From the NCBI GenBank assembly GCA_017504625.1, contig JAFVQU010000006.1, positions 48,936 to 112,935 on the forward strand: a stretch of 64,000 bases of DNA, in the 5' to 3' direction. This document shows positions 58,579 to 64,000 of this stretch, piece by piece. Every line of letters begins with the position of its first letter. The first letter of the stretch is position 1. The notes beneath the pieces were generated by a model. It ran no database searches, had not been told where the DNA came from, and saw only the letters and a list, made by a program, of their open reading frames with translations. Made by a program: the position numbers and the translations under genes. The DNA is from Clostridia bacterium (GTDB taxonomy: Bacteria > Bacillota > Clostridia > Oscillospirales > CAG-272).

Positions 58579-59172
58579 CTAAAACCTTGACAGCACCTCT
58601 ATCGCTCTATCTGAACAGATGGTTTTGCACCGCTCGTCTATGTAAGAGGAGAGCATGCCTGGGTTTTCGCGATTGCCGAATTCAAGGATAAAGGTCAGCT
58701 TATCAAGCCTTGAGTAAAGCGACTGCCCGACGTTGTAAAGCATCAGGTACGCCCGACCGTCACCGTCGGCAAACGCCGCGCTCCTGTACGGAGCCTTTAT
58801 CCTTTTAAGCTCGCGGCAGACCGCGATAAGCTCGTTTGCCGAGGGGAAGGAGAACGCCATTTTCGTCGGGGTGTTTTTCTTCTTTCCCTCGTCGGTGCCC
58901 TTTGCCGAGGCTCTCTCGAGCAGGGCGGGGAGCTTGTTTTTGCTTACGAAAAGCTCGCAGCCTCCCTTTTTCGAGGTGTAGAGCTGGATGAATATCTCCG
59001 AGCCCTCGGTCTCAAAGCCGACCTCGTCGCGCGCGCGGTCAAGGATACTGCGTATCGCCTCTCGCGCCTTAAGCTCGGCGCAATCGGTCTCGTCGTTTAT
59101 ATGATATTCGAGCATATCGCGCTCGTCAAGCATTATTTTAAGCTTACTTTTGCTTATAAGTATCAGTTCCAT
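58579..59172 (-). CDS. mecA: MecA-family adaptor protein
   Basis: 197 aa. The N-terminal MELILISKSKLKIMLDERDMLEYHI recognises substrates in this family; a central acidic/Lys linker and C-terminal domain (SANELIAVCREL...LYSRLDKLTFILEFG) would bind ClpC. It delivers substrates to ClpCP. It is a monocistronic gene with promoter at 59233-59261 and GGAGG before the ATG. Confidence 0.88.
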   Translation of the reverse strand: MELILISKSKLKIMLDERDMLEYHINDETDCAELKAREAIRSILDRARDEVGFETEGSEIFIQLYTSKKGGCELFVSKNKLPALLERASAKGTDEGKKKNTPTKMAFSFPSANELIAVCRELKRIKAPYRSAAFADGDGRAYLMLYNVGQSLYSRLDKLTFILEFGNRENPGMLSSYIDERCKTICSDRAIEVLSRF

Positions 59173-59232
59173 ACATCATTCCTCCATTCGTTTGAGTATG
59201 CGTGCCGCTACCCGCGGCGGTTATCTACTAAT

Positions 59233-59261
59233 ATTATAATACCTTCGACTGAAAAATGTAA
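59233..59261 (-). promoter_or_regulatory. Promoter of mecA
   Basis: Minus strand: TTACAT (59256-59261), 17-bp spacer, TATAAT (59233-59238). Confidence 0.6.
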
Positions 59262-59294
59262 CCCCTAAAAATATGGTAATTTTGAGGCGCGAGA

Positions 59295-59323
59295 TTGACA
59301 AAGATTTTGCGCGGTGATATAAT
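59295..59323 (+). promoter_or_regulatory. Promoter of the DinG-like helicase
   Basis: TTGACA (59295-59300), 17-bp spacer, TATAAT (59318-59323). It rules out the upstream start at 59295. Confidence 0.88.
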
Positions 59324-59357
59324 TATATATATTATTATTAACTTAAGGAGACGGGCG

Positions 59358-61784
59358 ATGAGATACGATATTGAGCGTGACGAGATAGAGCTGTCGGTAA
59401 ACGAGCTTTGCGACGCGGCAGAGCTTGGCGGTCATATTGATTGCCGTCGCCCGTCTGCAAGCCCAAAGCTCAGAAGCGCAGATGCGCAAAGGGCTTATTC
59501 AATTCTTCAAGCGCGCCATGGAGCGACCTATCACGCCGAGGTCGAGCTTTCAAACACATCAAGGCTTGGCGATATATATTTTCATGTCGCGGGGAGAGCC
59601 GACGGCATACAATTAAATAACGGCGTATATACCGTCGACGAGATAAGGACGGTGTCAAGGGCGCGCTTTATGGGCGGCGTTGTCGACCAAAGACACTCGG
59701 CCGCGCTTTACGCATACGCATATTTTCTCTGTCTGAGCCGCTCTCTTGCCGGAGTGGTCGCGCGCATAGCTTACTACGACACAGAGGAAAATGATGTCAG
59801 CTTCTCTGAGAAATATCTCGACGTGGACACTCTGCGACGCGCGTATTTCGGTCTGCTTGAAAGGATATATTGGCGCGCCGAGATAATGCGAAACCGCATC
59901 CGCGACCGCCTGCCTACGCTCGTAAATATGCGCTTTCCCTACGGAAGCCTCAGAGAGAGCCAGGAGGAGATGATAAAGGAGTGCTACCGCGACATAAAGG
60001 TCGGCACGCGCCTTTTCTGTCAGGCTCCGACGGGCATTGGTAAGACGGTATCAACGCTTTATCCCGCGGTAAGAAGACTTGGCGAGGGCGTTGTTGACAG
60101 AATATTTTATCTGACGGGCAAGGCAAGCATTCGCCGCGAGGCTCTTTCTGCCATGCGTAAGATGAACGACGCGGGCGCGCGTGCGCGGAGCTGCGTTATC
60201 GCCTCGCGCGAGAGTATGTGTATATGCGACGCGGCAAAAAGACGGGGAGGGAAGCTCTCCTCAAGCTGCACGCCCGAGCTTTGCCCCTACGCCGCAAATT
60301 ATTACGGCAAATTGAGGGGCGCGCTCTGCGAGCTTATCGCGGACGGCGAGAGCTTTGACTCGGCAAGCATCAGGGCGATGGCGAAAAAGCACAAGATATG
60401 CCCCTATGAGCTATCTCTTGACCTCTCCGAGCTTTGCGACGTGATAATCTGCGACTATAACTACGTTTTCTCGCCCACGGTTTATTTGAAGAGATATTTT
60501 GACGAAGCCTTTGGCAAAAAGGAAAAATACGTCTTTCTCATCGATGAGGCGCACAATCTGCCCGACCGCGCGCGAGAGATATATTCTTCAAGGCTTTCGT
60601 TTGAGGATTTCAAGGCGGTGGACAGACTTCTTGAGCGCGACGACAGACTGCGCGACGGCATTGAAAACGTCCGCGAGGCATTCGAGAAGCTGGCTCTGCT
60701 TTGCCGCGACAATATGAGATTTACCGAGGACGGCAGGAAAATAGGCTATTTCGTCACGCGCGAGAAGCCGCAGCATTTCAACGAGGCGATAAGCGCGTTT
60801 GGAAAGCTGTGCGACACGTGGCAAAAGGACAATCCCGACCACGCCGCCGTGCTTGCCGTGGAGGACTTGTCGTTTAAAATATTTGAATATAAAAAGATAT
60901 GCGACTGCTTTGACGGCAGATATCTCACGTTTATAAACAGGGACGGCGAGGATATCTCGCTCTTGCTTTACTGCCTTGACCCATCGCATCAGCTCTCGCT
61001 CGCGCTTGACAGAGCCGTGTCGGCGGTGCTTTTCTCGGCAACCTTGACACCGACCGAGTATTTTGCAGATATTCTCGGCGGCGGAAAAAAGAGCGCGGCG
61101 GTCGAGTTTTCATCACCATTCCCGCCAGAAAACCTTTGTATTGCGGCGGTCGACAGTATCAGCACGCGCTTTGAGGACAGGGAAAAGTCGTATAAAAAAA
61201 TTGCGTCCTGCATAGCCGCGACTGTGTCGGCAAGGGTTGGAAATTATATGGTCTTTTTTCCGTCGTACAGCTATATGGAGGCGGTGGGCAAGATATTCCA
61301 CGCAAAATATCCGAAGGTCGAAATAATCGCGCAAAAGCGCAATATGACTTATGCCGACAAGGAAAAATTCCTCTCGGAATTTCGTGAGGACGGCAAGCTC
61401 CGCATTGGCTTTTGCGTGCTTGGCGGCTCGTTTTCCGAGGGCATTGACCTGCCCGGACGCCGTCTTATCGGAGCTATCGTGGTCGGCGTAGGCTTGCCGG
61501 GCATTTCAAATGAGAACAACATAATCCGCGATTATTACGAGGAAAAGTGCGGTCAGGGCTACGATTACGCCTACACCTACCCCGGAATGAACGGCGTTTT
61601 GCAGGCGATAGGCAGAGTGATAAGGCGGCAGGACGACCGAGGGATTGCCGTGCTTATCGACGACAGATACGCCGAGCCGAAGTATCGCGCGCTCTTCCCA
61701 AGGAGCTGGCAAAAGGTGAATTACACCTCGACGGCTGCATCGCTTGCCGAGATCGCGCGGAGATTTTGGAAGAATGAATAAAAA
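59358..61784 (+). CDS. DinG/XPD-like superfamily 2 helicase with N-terminal PD-(D/E)XK-like domain
   Basis: About 808 aa. Residues 1-150 contain EVE (61-63), GRADG (79-83) and VDEIR (93-97), the layout of a Cas4/RecB-like nuclease core with arginine in the lysine place. The helicase begins at about 195: Walker A APTGIGKT (about 222), four cysteines in the Fe-S segment (CICD...SSCTPELCPY, about 285-312), DEAH (about 395) and motif VI near QAIGRVIRR. XPD-type helicases unwind DNA 5' to 3' in repair. ATG 59358 follows AAGGAG. Confidence 0.88.
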
Positions 61785-61918
61785 CCGCTCACGCGTTGAA
61801 AAAATACTCGCAGAGGCTTAAAAATGAATAAACGGCTCATAATTCTTGCAAAAAATCCCGCGTCAAATTGAAAAAAGTGTAAAAAAATAAAAAATTTTGC
61901 AAAAAATCAAAATTAATC

Positions 61919-61947
61919 TTGCTTTTTATAAAAAAGTGTGATATAAT
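61919..61947 (+). promoter_or_regulatory. Promoter of the aminotransferase gene
   Basis: TTGCTT (61919-61924), 17-bp spacer, TATAAT (61942-61947). The rest of 61785-62019 is A+T-rich with no gene seen. Confidence 0.7.
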
Positions 61948-62019
61948 ATCAAATGTTGTGTTGCCCGTGGCGAAATGCGCCCGTCGGCAGTCGGAATTTA
62001 TACTTTTTGGAGATTTTTG

Positions 62020-63297
62020 ATGAAATATTGTGAATTGTCGCGCGAGGCTCTTTGTCTTGAATACGCATCCCTGAAGGCTGAATACGAAAAGGTCAAGGCA
62101 AGCGGTCTTTCGCTTGATATATCGAGAGGTAAGCCCTGCACCGACCAGCTTAATTTGTCCGACGGTATTCTCACCGTGCTTGAGAGTGCTGACGATTGCA
62201 AGACCGAGGCGGGATTTGATTGCCGAAATTACGGACTTTTCGAGGGCGTTCCCGAGGCGCAGAAGCTCTTTTCCGAGCTTCTTGATATCCCGTCCGAGAA
62301 CATTTTGCTTGGCGGCGCGTCCTCGCTCAACTTCATGTACGATACTATCGCGCGCGCAATGCTTTACGGCGTTTGCGGAAGCGAGCGTCCCTGGTGCCGT
62401 GAGGAAAAGGTCAAGTTCTTGTGTCCCGTGCCCGGCTACGACCGTCATTTTATGGTCACCGAGTCGCTCGGAATTGAGATGATAAACGTAAATATGACTC
62501 CCACGGGTCCCGACATGGACGCTGTTGAGGAGCTTGTAAAGGATCCGCTCGTCAAGGGTATCTGGTGCAATCCGAAGTACTCAAACCCCGACGGAATTAC
62601 CTATTCTGACGACACGGTTCGCCGTCTTGCCTCGATGGAGACCGGCGCGCCCGACTTCAGAATCATGTGGGACAACGCCTACGCGGTTCACGACCTTTAC
62701 GACGGTGGCGACGAGCTGCTTGATATAATCGAGGAGTGCATCAAGGCGGGCAACCCCGACAGAGTGCTTTGCTTTTACTCTACCTCAAAGATTACCTATC
62801 CCGGCGGCGGCGTCGCGCTTATGGCGGCAAGCCAGAACAACTTAAAGCAGATAAAGTCGGTCATGAAGGCGCAGACCATCAACTTTGACAGACTAAATCA
62901 GCTCCGTCACGTTCGCTATTTCAAAACTGCCGACGCGATAAAGGAGCATATGAAGAAGCACGCGGCGATAATCGCGCCCAAGTTTGCTCTTGTTAAAGAA
63001 CATCTCTCGCGTGAGCTTGCTCCCCGCAAAATCGCGCATTGGACTGACCCGAACGGCGGCTACTTTATCAGCCTTTTCGTCGAAAAGGGCTGCGCTAAGA
63101 GAGCTTACGCGCTCGCAAAGGAGGCGGGACTTACGCTTACTACCGTCGGCGCGACCTATCCCTACGGATATGACCCCGACGACTCGAATATCCGTATCGC
63201 CCCCACCTATCCAAAGCTCGAGGAGCTTGACGTGGCTATGTCAGTTCTCACGCTCTGCGTCAGAATGGCGGCGTGCGAGAAGTTTTTAAATAATTAA
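62020..63297 (+). CDS. PLP-dependent aminotransferase, PF12897-like
   Basis: 425 aa. [16 protein letters not shown] and [19 protein letters not shown] open it; [14 protein letters not shown], the Schiff-base lysine in [11 protein letters not shown], and IRIAPTYP near the end match the Asp/Ala-type aminotransferase group once called MocR-like (PF12897). There is no HTH domain. It probably transfers amino groups between aspartate or alanine and 2-oxoglutarate. ATG 62020 with TTGGAG upstream. Confidence 0.9.
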   Translation: MKYCELSREALCLEYASLKAEYEKVKASGLSLDISRGKPCTDQLNLSDGILTVLESADDCKTEAGFDCRNYGLFEGVPEAQKLFSELLDIPSENILLGGASSLNFMYDTIARAMLYGVCGSERPWCREEKVKFLCPVPGYDRHFMVTESLGIEMINVNMTPTGPDMDAVEELVKDPLVKGIWCNPKYSNPDGITYSDDTVRRLASMETGAPDFRIMWDNAYAVHDLYDGGDELLDIIEECIKAGNPDRVLCFYSTSKITYPGGGVALMAASQNNLKQIKSVMKAQTINFDRLNQLRHVRYFKTADAIKEHMKKHAAIIAPKFALVKEHLSRELAPRKIAHWTDPNGGYFISLFVEKGCAKRAYALAKEAGLTLTTVGATYPYGYDPDDSNIRIAPTYPKLEELDVAMSVLTLCVRMAACEKFLNN

Positions 63298-63305
63298 TGG
63301 AATTA

Positions 63306-63350
63306 TGGGGGAGGAGAAAACTTCTTTGAAAGAAGCTTTCTCCTCCCCCA
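63306..63350. repeat. Very stable 20-bp hairpin repeat after the aminotransferase
   Basis: TGGGGGAGGAGAAA (63306-63319) pairs with its complement at 63337-63350, and CTTCTT pairs with AAGAAG inside; only one mismatch and a 3-nt loop. Same core type as the hairpin at 47896-47921. It probably protects or terminates the transcript. Confidence 0.75.
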
Positions 63351-63398
63351 TGCCCCCACCTTTTTCAAGAACTCCTATAAAAAAGAGAGGGTTTTGCA

Positions 63399-64000
63399 GT
63401 GAAGATAAAACAAAAGGATATAAATCCGTTTGTGAATAGTGACAGTAACAAGCGCTATTACACCTACGATTATTATTTAAAAAAGACCTTTGGCGGCAAA
63501 TGCATGAAGATACCGCTTGACGCGGGGTTTACCTGCCCGAATATTGACGGGCGATGTTCGGTCGGCGGTTGTATTTACTGCTCGCCGAGGGGCAGCGGCG
63601 ATTTTGCCGCCGAGAGCGTGATTCCCGTATCGGAGCAGTTTGAAATAGTCAAAAATCAGCTCTCGTCAAAGTGGAAGACCGACAAATATATCCCCTATTT
63701 TCAGGCGCACACCAACACCTACGCGCCCCTTTGCGTGATAAGGGAAAAGGTCGAGTCGGTGATGGGCAAGGAGGGCGTTGTTGCGCTCAATATCGCGACG
63801 CGAGCCGACTGCCTTGAAAATGACGTGGTGGCGTATCTTGGCGAGCTTGCCGAAAGAACCGTGCTGACCGTTGAGCTTGGGCTTCAGACGGTACACGACG
63901 GCATCGCGCTTGCGATAAACCGCGGTCACACCTACGCCGATTTTCTTGAGGGATATAACAAGCTTCGCGCGGCATCGGACAAGATAAATATCTGTATTCA
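63399..64000 (+). CDS. YhcC-type radical SAM protein (TIGR01212), partial
   Basis: The reading frame is open to the window end (about 200 codons) and is incomplete at its C-terminus. It starts at GTG 63399 with GAGAGG upstream. KTFGGKCMKIPLDAGFTCPN...GGCIYC carries the radical SAM cysteines, and YFQAHTNTYAPL, IATRADCLENDV and ELGLQTVHDGIALAINRGH are family-typical. The family's function is not established; it is an Elp3-like radical SAM protein. Confidence 0.9.
   Translation, partial: MKIKQKDINPFVNSDSNKRYYTYDYYLKKTFGGKCMKIPLDAGFTCPNIDGRCSVGGCIYCSPRGSGDFAAESVIPVSEQFEIVKNQLSSKWKTDKYIPYFQAHTNTYAPLCVIREKVESVMGKEGVVALNIATRADCLENDVVAYLGELAERTVLTVELGLQTVHDGIALAINRGHTYADFLEGYNKLRAASDKINICI

Noticed and set aside
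1-64000. tRNA or rRNA genes
   Set aside because: None with recognisable cloverleaf or rRNA signatures was found by reading; a tRNA scan would settle this.

Overview
The window reads as a chromosomal segment of an endospore-forming, anaerobic Clostridia bacterium (Bacillota), most like the gut Oscillospirales/Ruminococcaceae type. Support comes from sporulation genes (spoIVB, spoVAC, a spoVB-type flippase, yabP, yabQ), Firmicutes-type housekeeping genes (RNase J, cdaA-cdaR, walJ, rlmH, mecA, AbrB, DivIC), oxygen-sensitive radical chemistry (a glycyl radical enzyme with its activase, and several radical SAM proteins), near-consensus TTGACA-N17-TATAAT promoters and strong Shine-Dalgarno sites. 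Assignment below class is inference. No rRNA, tRNA, CRISPR array, prophage or complete insertion sequence was recognised.

Layout. 1-10.5 kb is an accessory-looking mosaic. It holds a self-cleaving HTH/S24 repressor divergent from a three-TM membrane protein, with three identical 9-bp repeats in the shared control region. It also holds a GNAT-GNAT-NUDIX operon, a divergent DHH phosphoesterase, an A+T-rich HTH/membrane regulator bordered by repeat elements and a cascade of small hairpins, a large secreted metallophosphoesterase, an unknown possibly nuclease-like protein, and spoIVB. 10.5-16.1 kb is a pentose block: AraC regulator, then xylB, xylA and a GH120 beta-xylosidase, which together take xylo-oligosaccharides to xylulose 5-phosphate. 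16.2-19.2 kb is a glycyl radical enzyme/activase pair of unknown substrate. 19.2-25.1 kb holds a coiled-coil protein, a solitary spoVAC, the galK-membrane protein-walJ-rlmH operon and an AbrB regulator.

25.2-39.1 kb is housekeeping: RNase J behind a long leader with a possible attenuator, a SurA-like membrane-anchored protein, lepA-hemW, a likely 6S-type RNA, pgi, and an Lrp regulator coupled to an aminotransferase. 39.4-56.9 kb is a long co-directional run: cdaA-cdaR-COG2509 oxidoreductase, recJ, rel, dtd, hemZ, a uridine-kinase-like protein, an MtaD-type deaminase, then a cluster with the gene order of the Bacillus yabM-yabN-yabO-yabP-yabQ-divIC region plus hup. 56.9-64 kb holds an AEC transporter, a family 4 uracil-DNA glycosylase, mecA, a DinG/XPD-like helicase with a nuclease-like N-terminus, an aminotransferase, and a YhcC-type radical SAM gene cut off by the window end.

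The most interesting signals are: (i) the LexA-analogous repressor/membrane-protein switch with operator repeats inside both promoters; (ii) the hairpin in front of yabP, which buries the ribosome-binding site, ends in a U-tract, and carries a sigma-E-like -10 in its 5' arm; (iii) the glycyl radical enzyme of unknown substrate; (iv) the hairpin cascade and other dispersed palindromic repeats; (v) the RNase J leader; (vi) small membrane or cysteine-rich proteins without a recognised family.
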